From an uncultured Duganella sp. (GTDB taxonomy: Bacteria; Pseudomonadota; Gammaproteobacteria; Burkholderiales; Burkholderiaceae), in contig CAMLSG010000044.1 in NCBI GenBank assembly GCA_946482635.1, forward strand, positions 1 through 29,811: DNA of 29,811 nt, in the 5' to 3' direction. Both the position numbers and the translations under genes were made by a program. The stretch's first letter is position 1, and every line of letters begins with the position of its first letter. Below, piece after piece: positions 1 to 8,098 of this stretch. The notes beneath the pieces were generated by a model. That model saw only the letters and a list, made by a program, of their open reading frames with translations. It was not told where the DNA came from and did not search any database.

Positions 1-3000
1 CCTGCTGCAGCAGCAGGGCCCGGGTTTCGCTGCCGTGATCGAGCCAGGCGTCGATATCGAGCTGTTCGGCCTCGAGGAAGCGCTCCAGCGACTGCTCGAC
101 TTCAGCCGCCAGCTTGCCCCACAGGCGCTCGCTGTTGAAATGGCGGCGCATCAGCTCGGCCTGTTCCGCCTGGTGGCGCAGCGACTGCGCGGCTGGCGAG
201 GCTTCTACGTGCGTCCAGTACAGCAGCGCGACGGCGCGACCCAGCGGGCTGAATCGCAGCAACCCGGCGCCTTCCCACAGCGGGACCAGCTGGCGCAGGA
301 TGGCGGCGGCGTCGTGGTCGTGCAGGCCTTTCTGGTAGCCCTCGTGATAGCGCGGCGCGGCGAAGCGGCGCACGTGTTCGTCCAGCACTGCATTGTCCGG
401 CTGCGCCAGCGCTTCTTCCAGTTGCTGCCAATCGATGCCGGCCGTGCCGGCGCGCACGGCGAGCACGAACTGGTAGGCCAGGTATTCGGCGCGGTACACC
501 TGCGCCGTCTCGGCCAGGGTCTCCTGCGACCACCATGGGCGCAGGGCGTCCAGGCGCTCGTCCTGCAGCGGCGCGTAGTAGTCAGTACCGGCCAGGTGGA
601 AAGCCAGCCCGCCCTGGTGGGGCACGATGGCCAGCTCCAGCGCTTGCCGGTTGACGGTGAAGTCGTGGCGTCCCAGCTTGATGACATTGCCGGTCACCAG
701 TTCGTTCTGGTCGCGCAGCGCACGCTGGCCCTGTTCGCGCAGGCTTTTCAGCTGCCCGCTCAAGTCGTCGGCCGCGACCGCGTTGCCCAGCTTGCGCAAT
801 TCTTCGATGCTGGCCTTCAGCTTGCCCAGCAGGGCATCGGAAGCGAAATACGCTTCCATCTGGGCCGGCTCGCTGAACTGGGCCAGGCGCTTGGGCACGC
901 CCGCCAGGATGCGGCGGGCGGCATCGCCGATGGCCTGCACGCGGCGAGCGCGGGCATCGAGCAGCGCCTGCTTGCGCCCTTCCATCGCTTCGTACACCGC
1001 TTCGCGCTTGTGCGCGATCTCGGCCAGGTAATCTTCCTGTTCGGCGAACTGTCCTTCCAGCGTTTCCAGCTGGGCCAGCAGGCGCGTGAGCAGTTCGTCG
1101 CAGCGCTCCGGCGTGTCGGCCTGTTCCAGGCTGCTTTCCACCGATTGGCTGAACAACTGGAACTGGGCGGCGAATTCAGACGCCGATTCCGCCTGCGACA
1201 GCTGCTTGCGGCGCTGGCGCACTTCGGCGCGCAGCTGGTTGACACCTGCGTACAGGCGCGAGATGGCCGTCAGGATCTGGGTGCGCAGGGTGGCGTCGCC
1301 GACCGCCAGGGTGCCAAGCAGTTCGTTCAAGCCATCCAGGCTGCGCGCGGTGCGGTCCAGGGCTTCGTTCAGCGGCGCCAGTTCGGCGGTCGTGCCCAGT
1401 TGCGGCAGCTGCTCGCGCTGTTTCGCCAGTTCCGCTTCCAGCCTGGCGAAGGCATTGGCCTGCGACAGGAACTGCACGGTGCGCTCGCCCACGCGGGCTT
1501 CTTCGGCGCCAAGCTCGCTGTCCAATTCGGCCAGGCGCGCCACGTCCATGTAGCGCTGCTCCTTCAGCGTCGCCAGGCGGCCGCGCGCGAGCCGGATCTG
1601 CTCCAGGGCTTCGATGAATTCGGTGGGCGACTGCCACAGCCGGCTTGCCGTTTCCGCCAGCAGTTGGCGCTGTTCCTGCGCCGCCTGTTGCAGCACGCGC
1701 GCGGCCTCGCGCTGGATTGCCGCGACCTTGTCGAATTCGTCCATCGTGGCGCTGGCCACTTCCGACAAGCCGCCCAGGTCGGCGCCGACGCCCTTGGCCT
1801 CGGGCGCGCCCAGCCAGTGGAAGGCGTCGGCGACGCGGCGGCACTGGCGCAGCAGGCTTTCATAGACGGCGCGTCCCGGCAGCGCGCCCGCGTCGGCGCC
1901 GGCTTCGCCCTGCTCGCGCACCATGCGTCCGATCGAATACAGTTCCGACAGGCCGCGCACCAGCTCGCGGTTGCCGATCTTGCCGAAGAAGCCCTGGCGC
2001 GGGGCGGCGCGGGCGGCAAATTCTTCGCTCAGGAACGGCGTCTGCCACCACTGCATCGGGTGGTTGCGGGTCGGCTCCTCGCTTTCGGCGGTAAACAGCA
2101 GCATGCTGCCATCGGCATAGCGCGCATAGCCATGCGCGACCAGCGGCTGCGACAGGCTCTTGTTGATCAGGTTGTAGGTCAGCAGGACGTAGGTGCCGCT
2201 GACCACTTCGTAGAAGACGTACAGCACGTCTTCGCCGTTCGGCGCCAGCACGCGGCGCTCGAATTGCAGGCCGTCCGGCAGGCCGGAGAACAGGCGCGAC
2301 TCGCCGCCCTGCAGGATCACGCCGCCGGGGAACACGATGCCGTGGTCTTCCGGCAGCTGCACGCAGGAGGCGCCAATGCTGTCGACCCGCTGCACCTGCT
2401 GGCTCAGGCGCGAATACACCAGGTAGCGCACCTGCGTTTCGCGGTAGGGCCGGATGCGCAGCAGGATTAAGTCGCCGAGCGCGGCATAGGCGATTTCGGC
2501 GTCGCTGAGCGACTGGTTGGGATCGTCGACCGGCTCGCTGTGGATGCCCAGTCCCGTTTCCGTGTTGTTCTCGATCTTGACCGTCAGGTCGCCGCCCACC
2601 GTTTCCACGAACAGGGTGTCGAGCACGTTGACGTGCGGGTGCTGGCCCACCACGTGCTGGTCGCGCGTGGTGGCGGTCCACTCGAAATCATGGGGCGGCG
2701 GCAAGGCGATATCGCGCTCGCCGCGGTTGTCGATGTAGGTGGCCGCGCCCTGCTCGTCCAGCTGCCAGCGGAACACGCGCAGGTCGCTCTGGCGCTCGCC
2801 GATCTTGAAGGCGGCCAGCAGCTTGCCCTGGTTGAGGCGCAACTGCACCAGCTGCGCATTGCGGTAGTAGTTGTACAGTTCCTTGAATTCGGCCACGAAG
2901 CGCGGGTCGGCCAGGAAACTGCCGTCCAGCGCCAGCGGGTCGAGTTCCACTTCGGCGCCGTCCTGGCGCAGGCGGTACAGCGCGAAGACGTCCGCCACCC

Positions 3001-3286
3001 GGGTTTCCTGGCGCAGGCCGATGAAGACGTTATAGCCGAACAGCAGCACGTCGCCGACCAGTACCAGGTCGCGCGCGCTGCAGTTGTTGTCGGTGCGGGC
3101 GCGGGTGCGGGCGCGCAGCGCCATCTCTTCGCGGCCGAATTCGGCCAGCCTGGCTTCGTTCAGCGCGGTGGCTTTCTCCAGCAGGGACTTGCCCTGGCCG
3201 GCCAGCCGCTGGCGCAGCAGGTCGAAGCTGCTGGAATGGCGCAGGGACGCCTCGGCACCCGCTGGTGCTGCTTGTTCTTGGCTCAT
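1..3286 (-). CDS. DUF3686 family large ATPase (so-called DNA repair ATPase), 3' end outside window
   Basis: The reading frame opens at ATG 3284-3286 and stays open through base 1, giving about 1095 visible residues with no stop. The first ~450 residues look like the DUF3686 domain: few Lys, many short beta-like stretches, and motifs such as LLFGYNVFIGL and ELYNYYRNAQL. From roughly residue 510 to 830 it becomes heptad-rich and probably coiled coil (many Gln, Glu, Arg, Leu), followed by another globular part. In this family an AAA ATPase domain normally lies at the C-terminus; that part is beyond the left edge, so no Walker motif can be checked here. It is the last visible gene of the PspA/flotillin operon, 21 bp after the zinc-ribbon gene. 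The usual label 'involved in DNA repair' is a similarity guess; the operon instead suggests a membrane-remodelling or scaffold-disassembly role (inference). Confidence 0.8.
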   Translation of the reverse strand, partial: MSQEQAAPAGAEASLRHSSSFDLLRQRLAGQGKSLLEKATALNEARLAEFGREEMALRARTRARTDNNCSARDLVLVGDVLLFGYNVFIGLRQETRVADVFALYRLRQDGAEVELDPLALDGSFLADPRFVAEFKELYNYYRNAQLVQLRLNQGKLLAAFKIGERQSDLRVFRWQLDEQGAATYIDNRGERDIALPPPHDFEWTATTRDQHVVGQHPHVNVLDTLFVETVGGDLTVKIENNTETGLGIHSEPVDDPNQSLSDAEIAYAALGDLILLRIRPYRETQVRYLVYSRLSQQVQRVDSIGASCVQLPEDHGIVFPGGVILQGGESRLFSGLPDGLQFERRVLAPNGEDVLYVFYEVVSGTYVLLTYNLINKSLSQPLVAHGYARYADGSMLLFTAESEEPTRNHPMQWWQTPFLSEEFAARAAPRQGFFGKIGNRELVRGLSELYSIGRMVREQGEAGADAGALPGRAVYESLLRQCRRVADAFHWLGAPEAKGVGADLGGLSEVASATMDEFDKVAAIQREAARVLQQAAQEQRQLLAETASRLWQSPTEFIEALEQIRLARGRLATLKEQRYMDVARLAELDSELGAEEARVGERTVQFLSQANAFARLEAELAKQREQLPQLGTTAELAPLNEALDRTARSLDGLNELLGTLAVGDATLRTQILTAISRLYAGVNQLRAEVRQRRKQLSQAESASEFAAQFQLFSQSVESSLEQADTPERCDELLTRLLAQLETLEGQFAEQEDYLAEIAHKREAVYEAMEGRKQALLDARARRVQAIGDAARRILAGVPKRLAQFSEPAQMEAYFASDALLGKLKASIEELRKLGNAVAADDLSGQLKSLREQGQRALRDQNELVTGNVIKLGRHDFTVNRQALELAIVPHQGGLAFHLAGTDYYAPLQDERLDALRPWWSQETLAETAQVYRAEYLAYQFVLAVRAGTAGIDWQQLEEALAQPDNAVLDEHVRRFAAPRYHEGYQKGLHDHDAAAILRQLVPLWEGAGLLRFSPLGRAVALLYWTHVEASPAAQSLRHQAEQAELMRRHFNSERLWGKLAAEVEQSLERFLEAEQLDIDAWLDHGSETRALLLQQ

Positions 3287-3307
3287 GGTCTCGTGCTTCA
3301 GTCGCTT

Positions 3308-3838
3308 TTAGTCTTTCGGTGCGCCCAGGAAGGCCAGCATCTCGCGGCGGTTCGGCTGGCCGTCCAGCCAGGCGCGGATGCGGGCCAGCTCGGCCAGGTC
3401 GTCGCCGAAGCGCGCCTGCATGGCCTGCTCGATGCGCTCGCGCGATGCGGCCTTCTGCACGCTGGCCTGCCAGCGCTCGGAGGCGATTTCATCGAGCTGG
3501 CCATGGACGCCGAGCGACACCAGGGTGTCCCACTCGCCGGCGTCGAGCCAGATCGCCTGGGCCGCCGCGCTGTAGTCCAGGCGCAGCGGATGCTGGCTGT
3601 CCACCTTCAGGCGCGTCATCAGGCGGCCGGTCTTGGGGCAGAGCCGGACCGCGCCATCGGTGACGCTCGGCTCCCACGCGGCCGCGGCCAGTGCCAACTC
3701 GGGCATGGCCTTGCGCCAGGCGCGATAGCGTTCGAGTTCCACCAGCACGCCGCCGCAGGCGTCGCAACGCTCGGCGGGCAGGCCGCCTTCGATGCGGGTC
3801 GGCTGGAAATGGGTATGTGCGCAGGCCGGGCAGATCAT
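3308..3838 (-). CDS. TFIIB-type zinc-ribbon protein
   Basis: This 176-residue protein starts with a zf-TFIIB-type ribbon: C3-P-A-C6 and, about 20 residues later, C25-D-A-C28-G-G. A second copy of the fold seems to follow. It opens with L-C67-P-K-T-G and ends in IWLDAGEW (96-103), matching the WLD-GE signature that normally follows the second cysteine pair in this family, but only one of the four cysteines remains, so it probably binds no zinc. The C-terminal third is helical. Its start codon overlaps the flotillin stop by 4 bp (ATGA), so translation is likely coupled. Such single-ribbon proteins are usually adaptors; a link between the flotillin and the following large ATPase is an inference from gene order. 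Confidence 0.8.
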   Translation of the reverse strand: MICPACAHTHFQPTRIEGGLPAERCDACGGVLVELERYRAWRKAMPELALAAAAWEPSVTDGAVRLCPKTGRLMTRLKVDSQHPLRLDYSAAAQAIWLDAGEWDTLVSLGVHGQLDEIASERWQASVQKAASRERIEQAMQARFGDDLAELARIRAWLDGQPNRREMLAFLGAPKD

Positions 3839-5898
3839 GGCTTGCCTTTCAGCTCAGGTACCGCAGCGATCAGGTTGTTCAGGGCGTGCTGCTGTTGCTG
3901 GGTGCCTTCGCGCGACACCTTGGCCAGCAGCGAAGCCACGGTCAGGTTCTGCAGCTCGCCCGAGGAGCCGCCCAGCGCGCCGACCAGGCCGCGCAAGTCG
4001 TTCAGCATGTCGCGCTCCCCGCTCAGGTGATCCTTCAGGCCGATCTGCAAGGTCTTGCTCTTTTCGATGGCCGCGTCGATGCCGCGCCCGACCGACAGGG
4101 CACGCACGAAGCTGTCGAAGTAGTTGCCGTCGCCGCCGACGATGTCGATCTTGGCGTTGCCCAGGGCCTTGCCCAGCACTTCTGCCTGTTCGCGCGCGAT
4201 CATGGTCTGCGCATCGATGCCTTTCAGGGCCTGCTCGTTAGCCAGTTCCAGCTGCATGCGGAACTCTTCGTGGGCGCGGGTCTCGGCGCTCATCGCGGAC
4301 ATGGACTCGAACTTCTGCGCCAGGCCGCGCGACTCGGCTTCGAAGCGCGCCTCGATCACTTTGGCTTCCGCCGTGCCCAGGGTGGCGGTGGCCGCCGCGT
4401 CGGCCGTCTTCACGGCAGCTTCGGCCAGGCCCATTTGTTCCTTGCCCTTGGCTTCGGCTTCCATGCGCAGGCGGGTGGCTTCGGCCTGCGCCGCGCCCTG
4501 CTTGACGATCGCTTCGGACGACGCCAGCATGACCTTCGCTTCCGCCAGGCCAGGGGCGGCGATTTCCGCTTCCGTGCCTTCCGCCTGGCGCTTCTTGGCT
4601 TCGGCTTCCTTCTCGGCCACTTTCAGCGCCGCCTCCGCCAGCGTCAGTTCCTGCGCGGCGCGATGCTTGGCCGCGCGCTCTTCCGCTTCGGCGGCCTTGA
4701 CGGCCAGCAGCAGCTTCTCTTCGGCGCTGGCTTCGGCGGCGATCACCACCGACTTCTTGCCGCGGTCGGCCTCGGCGATGGTGCGCACGTCCTTGATCGC
4801 TTCTTCCTGCTCGGCCACGGTGCGTTCGACCACGATGCGCTCGCGGATCACGTCGGCGATGGCCTTCTTCTGCACTTCCAGCGCCTTCTCTTTATCGATG
4901 CGCTGCAGTTCGACTTCTTTTTCGCGCGCGACCACTTCCAGCAGGCGGGCGCGGGTGACGCGCTCCTCCTCGATGGCGACGGCGCGCTTGCGGTTGTTCT
5001 CCGCCACTTCCTTCTCGCGGGTGGTGTTTTCCTGCTGCACCAGCACGACCTGTTCGGCCTGCAGGCGGGCCAGTTCGGACTTGGCGCGTTCTTCGGATTG
5101 CACCTTTTCGGCTTCCGCCTGCTCGCGGGCGCGCACGCTGGTCACTTCGCGGTTCTGGCGCGCTTCCGCGTCGGCTTGCTGGCGCTCCAGTTCCAGGATG
5201 GCTTCGCGGGTTTCCACGTCCTTTTTCTTGATGCGCATTTCCTCGTCGCGCTTCAATTCGTTGGTGCGGATGCTTTCGATCGCGGTCAGTTCGGTGATCT
5301 TCTTGATGCCCTGGGCGTCCAGGATGTTATGGCTGTCCAGCTTCTCGATCGAGGTCTGTTCGAGATAGTCGATGGCCGCGTCTTCCAGGATGTAGCCGGA
5401 CAGGTCGCTGCCGATCTGGCGGATGATGTCGTCGCGGAAGCGGTCGCGCGCCTGGTACAGGTCGACGAAGTCCATCGACTTGCCGACGGTCTTCAGGGCC
5501 TCGGCGAACTTGGCCGAGAACAGGTTTTCCAGCGTCTCCTGGCTGGAAGCGCGGGCGCAACCGACTGCCTGCGCCACCTTCAGCACGTCTTCCTTGGTCT
5601 TGTTCACGCGCAGGAAGAAGGTGACCTTGATGTCGGCGCGGATGTTGTCGCGGCAGATCAGGCCGTCCTTGCCAAGGCGTTCGATCTCGATGGTCTTGAG
5701 CGAGATCTCCATCAGTTCCTTTTTGTGGATGATGGGGTAGACCATGCCGCCGGTGAAGCTGACGTCCGGCTCGGCGCGCAGGGTGTTGATGATCATTGCG
5801 TGACCCTGTTCGACTTTATGGTAGAAGCGCGCGAACATTGCCAGGGCGCCGAACAAAACGACGACGCCGATGGCGGCTGCAATCAACATGATGTCCAT
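3835..5898 (-). CDS. yqiK: Flotillin family protein, YqiK-like (SPFH/band 7)
   Basis: A 687-residue flotillin. Residues ~4-24 form one N-terminal membrane anchor, followed by an SPFH/band-7 domain to about residue 200 (with IINTLRAEPDVSFTGGMVYP and ICRDNIRADIKVTFFLRVNK). A very long, charged, Ala/Glu/Lys-rich coiled coil covers about 210-560, and a Gly/Asp-containing C-terminal region follows. Length and layout fit E. coli YqiK. Flotillins oligomerise on the inner membrane and organise fluid, raft-like zones. The start ATG at 5898 has an AAGGA Shine-Dalgarno just upstream. It lies 33 bp after the YqiJ-like gene, reproducing the conserved yqiJ-yqiK pair, and overlaps the zinc-ribbon gene by 4 bp. 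Family assignment is firm; its exact role beside PspA is inferred. Confidence 0.95.
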   Translation of the reverse strand: MDIMLIAAAIGVVVLFGALAMFARFYHKVEQGHAMIINTLRAEPDVSFTGGMVYPIIHKKELMEISLKTIEIERLGKDGLICRDNIRADIKVTFFLRVNKTKEDVLKVAQAVGCARASSQETLENLFSAKFAEALKTVGKSMDFVDLYQARDRFRDDIIRQIGSDLSGYILEDAAIDYLEQTSIEKLDSHNILDAQGIKKITELTAIESIRTNELKRDEEMRIKKKDVETREAILELERQQADAEARQNREVTSVRAREQAEAEKVQSEERAKSELARLQAEQVVLVQQENTTREKEVAENNRKRAVAIEEERVTRARLLEVVAREKEVELQRIDKEKALEVQKKAIADVIRERIVVERTVAEQEEAIKDVRTIAEADRGKKSVVIAAEASAEEKLLLAVKAAEAEERAAKHRAAQELTLAEAALKVAEKEAEAKKRQAEGTEAEIAAPGLAEAKVMLASSEAIVKQGAAQAEATRLRMEAEAKGKEQMGLAEAAVKTADAAATATLGTAEAKVIEARFEAESRGLAQKFESMSAMSAETRAHEEFRMQLELANEQALKGIDAQTMIAREQAEVLGKALGNAKIDIVGGDGNYFDSFVRALSVGRGIDAAIEKSKTLQIGLKDHLSGERDMLNDLRGLVGALGGSSGELQNLTVASLLAKVSREGTQQQQHALNNLIAAVPELKGKP

Positions 5899-5931
5899 GG
5901 ATTTCCTTCAGGTTTGTGTTGGTGTTGTTAT

Positions 5932-6552
5932 TTAATTGACCGCGCTGGCGGCCTGTACTTCGTACTGCTGCAATGCCTCGTCGTAGGCGACGATCACTGC
6001 GAGAGCATCCTTGCCCAGCGAGTTGGGCGAACTGGCCCAGACGCGGATATTCAGGCTGGCCCCGCTGGTCTCCACTTCGGCGCGGCCGAATTTTTCGTCT
6101 ACCGACAGCGTGACGATGCGGCAGGTGCGGCCGACCAGGCTGCGGTTTTCCGGCGCGTGGTGCTTGACGAACAGCGCACGCAAAGGCTTGACCACGCGCG
6201 CCGACAGCCACACGCTGAGCCCCGCAGCCGCCAGCAGGATGACGGCGCCGCCGACCCATTGCAGCACCCCGGCCGGCAGCCAGGCCAGAACGTATTCGTG
6301 CAGCAGGGCCGTCGGCAGCCAGGTGAAGAAGACCAGCAGCGTAGCGACGATCGAGAACGGCACGCCGCCCAGCCCCAGCGCCACCAGCCACGAAGCCAGC
6401 GTTTCCAGGTCGGCGTGGTCGGCATCGACGTCGATGTTGTCACCCAGGTCGAACACGCCGGCCAGCGACAGGCCCCAGTACACCAGCAGGATGATCAGCA
6501 GGACGGTGGGGACAGCGGTGGGAAAACTGGTCAGGACTTGCCAGGTGCTCAT
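5932..6552 (-). CDS. yqiJ: YqiJ/NfeD-like inner-membrane protein with OB fold
   Basis: A 206-residue protein with hydrophobic segments at about 14-33, 54-82 and 95-117. The acidic loop DVDADHADLETL lies between the first two. A soluble C-terminal domain (~139-205, starting SLVGRTCRIVT) has the beta-rich character of the OB fold found in NfeD/YqiJ proteins. These proteins are obligate partners of flotillins and are thought to sit with them in the same membrane assembly. It directly precedes the flotillin gene, as in the yqiJ-yqiK pair of enterobacteria. The start at 6552 follows the stop of the upstream small gene by 27 bp with GAAGGGCACTGA just before the ATG. Confidence 0.88.
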   Translation of the reverse strand: MSTWQVLTSFPTAVPTVLLIILLVYWGLSLAGVFDLGDNIDVDADHADLETLASWLVALGLGGVPFSIVATLLVFFTWLPTALLHEYVLAWLPAGVLQWVGGAVILLAAAGLSVWLSARVVKPLRALFVKHHAPENRSLVGRTCRIVTLSVDEKFGRAEVETSGASLNIRVWASSPNSLGKDALAVIVAYDEALQQYEVQAASAVN

Positions 6553-6579
6553 TCAGTGCCCTTCGTGGTGGTGAAATTA

Positions 6580-6915
6580 TTAACTATTCTCGTGCTTTGA
6601 TTGCTTTAATGCAAATGTTATCAACTGCTCATGCAACATTTCCTTGATGCGGCGCCGGTCGGCCGCGTCGACGCCCAGGCGTTCGGCCAGCAGCGCGTAA
6701 TCGGCGTCCGACAGGCTGACCGTCAGGCGCGGGCGCACCGGCTTGCTGGAATACGGCAGGCCGAGGATTTTGCGGATCTGGTCCGAGGTGGAGAGCTGGC
6801 TCTTGAACGCGGCGAGGCGCACCGCGTCGATCACCTGCGTCTCCACGTCGAAGGCCACCTGGACCGCGCGCAAGGCCGCATCCGATCCTGACCAGCGGGA
6901 GGAACTGCGTACCAT
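6580..6915 (-). CDS. Small protein with two ribbon-helix-helix-like units
   Basis: A 111-residue protein that I do not recognise by name. Two segments each read as strand-helix-helix. The first runs about 17-53 (strand VQVAFDV, then two helices ending IRKILGL). The second runs about 60-105 (basic strand RPRLTVSLS, helix DADYALLAERLG, turn, helix RRRIKEMLHEQLITF). This is the layout of ribbon-helix-helix DNA-binding proteins such as MetJ or Arc, here apparently in tandem. It sits 6 bp after the PspA stop and 27 bp before the YqiJ gene, so it is co-transcribed. AAGGAT about 10 bases before the ATG is its ribosome site. It could be the operon's own DNA-binding regulator, or a structural adaptor using the same fold; the fold call is made by eye only. 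Confidence 0.6.
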   Translation of the reverse strand: MVRSSSRWSGSDAALRAVQVAFDVETQVIDAVRLAAFKSQLSTSDQIRKILGLPYSSKPVRPRLTVSLSDADYALLAERLGVDAADRRRIKEMLHEQLITFALKQSKHENS

Positions 6916-6921
6916 GGCGCG

Positions 6922-7632
6922 TCAATCCTTATCCGGCGTGCCCGGATGGGCGCGCGCCTGCAGGCGGGCCATCACTTCGGCCTTGCGGTTGGCGCGCTCG
7001 CCGATGCCCGCCTGCGCCAGCTTGTTCTCCAGCGCCTTGCTGCCGAATTCCCCTTCCAGCACTTCGGCTGCCTGCATGCGGTCGGCCATGTCCTGGTGGC
7101 GCTGGCGGATGCGCTCCAGCGATTCCTTGGCGCTCATCAGCTTGGAGCCGCTCGAACCCATGTTCTGGGAAATGGTGGCGGTGGCCTTGTAGACGCTCTC
7201 GGTGGTCTTGGCCATGGCCAGCTGGCGCTCGTGCTCGCGCAGGGTCGCCTCGGCATTGCGGATCATGTCTTTCAGGCGCGCGATATGGGCGGCGTACTGG
7301 ATGCGCGTTTCTTCCTGTTCGGCCAGCGCCACTTCCAGGTCGGCCACGCGCGCGGCGACTTCTTCGGCCAGGCTGGTCTCGTCCTTTTGCAGCGCCTGCA
7401 GCGCCAGGTCCTCGTACTTTTTCAGTTCGGCGCGCAGGCGGTCGATTTCGCGGCCGGCCTGCATTTCCTTGGCCATCACGGCCGTCAGGTCATTCTTGGC
7501 GGAGGCTACGTGGGCGGTGGCTTCGACGATCTCCTGTTCATAGATGGTCGAGGCGTTGTTGTCGACGATGCTTTGGCCGATCTCACGCAGGTTACCTCGC
7601 AACATGGTCAGCACTTTGGAAAAAACAGCCAT
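6922..7632 (-). CDS. pspA: PspA/IM30 family protein (YjfJ-like)
   Basis: A 236-residue, almost entirely helical protein. It begins MAVFSKVLTMLRGNL, an amphipathic N-terminal helix, followed by a long coiled-coil hairpin from about residue 25 to 190 and a short basic tail. This is the PspA/IM30/Vipp1 architecture, structurally related to ESCRT-III: the proteins bind stressed inner membrane and polymerise into rods and rings. No pspF, pspB or pspC is beside it, so control differs from the E. coli phage-shock operon. The neighbour upstream encodes DUF2170 (10 bp gap), the same pairing as yjfI-yjfJ in E. coli. The start at 7632 has GAGGAG-type sequence just upstream (TGAGGAGCCC). Confidence 0.93.
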   Translation of the reverse strand: MAVFSKVLTMLRGNLREIGQSIVDNNASTIYEQEIVEATAHVASAKNDLTAVMAKEMQAGREIDRLRAELKKYEDLALQALQKDETSLAEEVAARVADLEVALAEQEETRIQYAAHIARLKDMIRNAEATLREHERQLAMAKTTESVYKATATISQNMGSSGSKLMSAKESLERIRQRHQDMADRMQAAEVLEGEFGSKALENKLAQAGIGERANRKAEVMARLQARAHPGTPDKD

Positions 7633-7642
7633 GATGGGCTCC

Positions 7643-8071
7643 TCACATTAGAAATTCGTTGAACACTTCCAGGGCTTCCAGCGCATTGTCGGCGGCCATG
7701 GCCACGTCGGTGGCAATGCTCTCCGGCGAGGCGTCGGCGGCCAGCGCGCCGAAGATGACGTAGTGCTCGCCGATGCGGCCGAAATTCGACAGCGGGATGG
7801 CGATGTTCAGGTCCATCATCGCTTCCAGCATCTCGGCGCGGCGCTCCGGGCGCACTTCGCGCTCAGTCCACAGGTAGCAGATGCAAAGCACCTGGTGCGG
7901 CGAAGCGGTGACGAATACAGGAATCTCCTCCTGGCCCTCGATGCACATTCGCATGACCGGCACGCCATCCGGCTCGTTGGGAGCCAGCAGGTTGGCGCTC
8001 ACCGACAGCGAGCCCACCTGGGCGGACAGCGCGCTCTCGATCGCCAGCATCCGGCCCATCACTTCGTCCAT
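7643..8071 (-). CDS. yjfI: DUF2170 family protein (YjfI-like)
   Basis: A 142-residue soluble protein, first gene of the leftward operon. Its features match DUF2170/YjfI: an N-terminal helix, a central beta segment (VPVMRMCIEGQEEIPVFV), the stretch VLCICYLWTEREV, a helix RRAEMLEAMMDLNI followed by IPLSNFGRIGEHYVIFG, and an acidic C-terminal helix ending EVFNEFLM. The biochemical role of DUF2170 is not established; it recurs next to PspA homologues. The start ATG at 8071 has AAGGAG 8-9 bases upstream and sits about 36 bases after the predicted transcription start. The longer in-frame alternatives are not needed. Confidence 0.9.
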   Translation of the reverse strand: MDEVMGRMLAIESALSAQVGSLSVSANLLAPNEPDGVPVMRMCIEGQEEIPVFVTASPHQVLCICYLWTEREVRPERRAEMLEAMMDLNIAIPLSNFGRIGEHYVIFGALAADASPESIATDVAMAADNALEALEVFNEFLM

Positions 8072-8098
8072 AAAGTCGCTCCTTGTTGTGGGTGGTTA

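Noticed and set aside
35..2470. Long plus-strand open frame opposite the DUF3686 gene
   Set aside because: It is the antisense shadow of a GC-rich gene: product is Arg/Gln/Leu/Ala-rich, with no domain, and the minus strand encodes a coherent family member without stops.
4540..5250. Possible internal tandem DNA repeat in the flotillin gene
   Set aside because: The repetitive look comes from Glu/Ala/Lys heptads in a coiled coil; no exact DNA period is visible.
3691..6600. 969-codon plus-strand open frame across the zinc-ribbon, flotillin and YqiJ genes
   Set aside because: Antisense to three recognised genes; its composition (Phe, Leu, Gly, His rich) mirrors the Glu/Ala/Lys-rich flotillin coiled coil.
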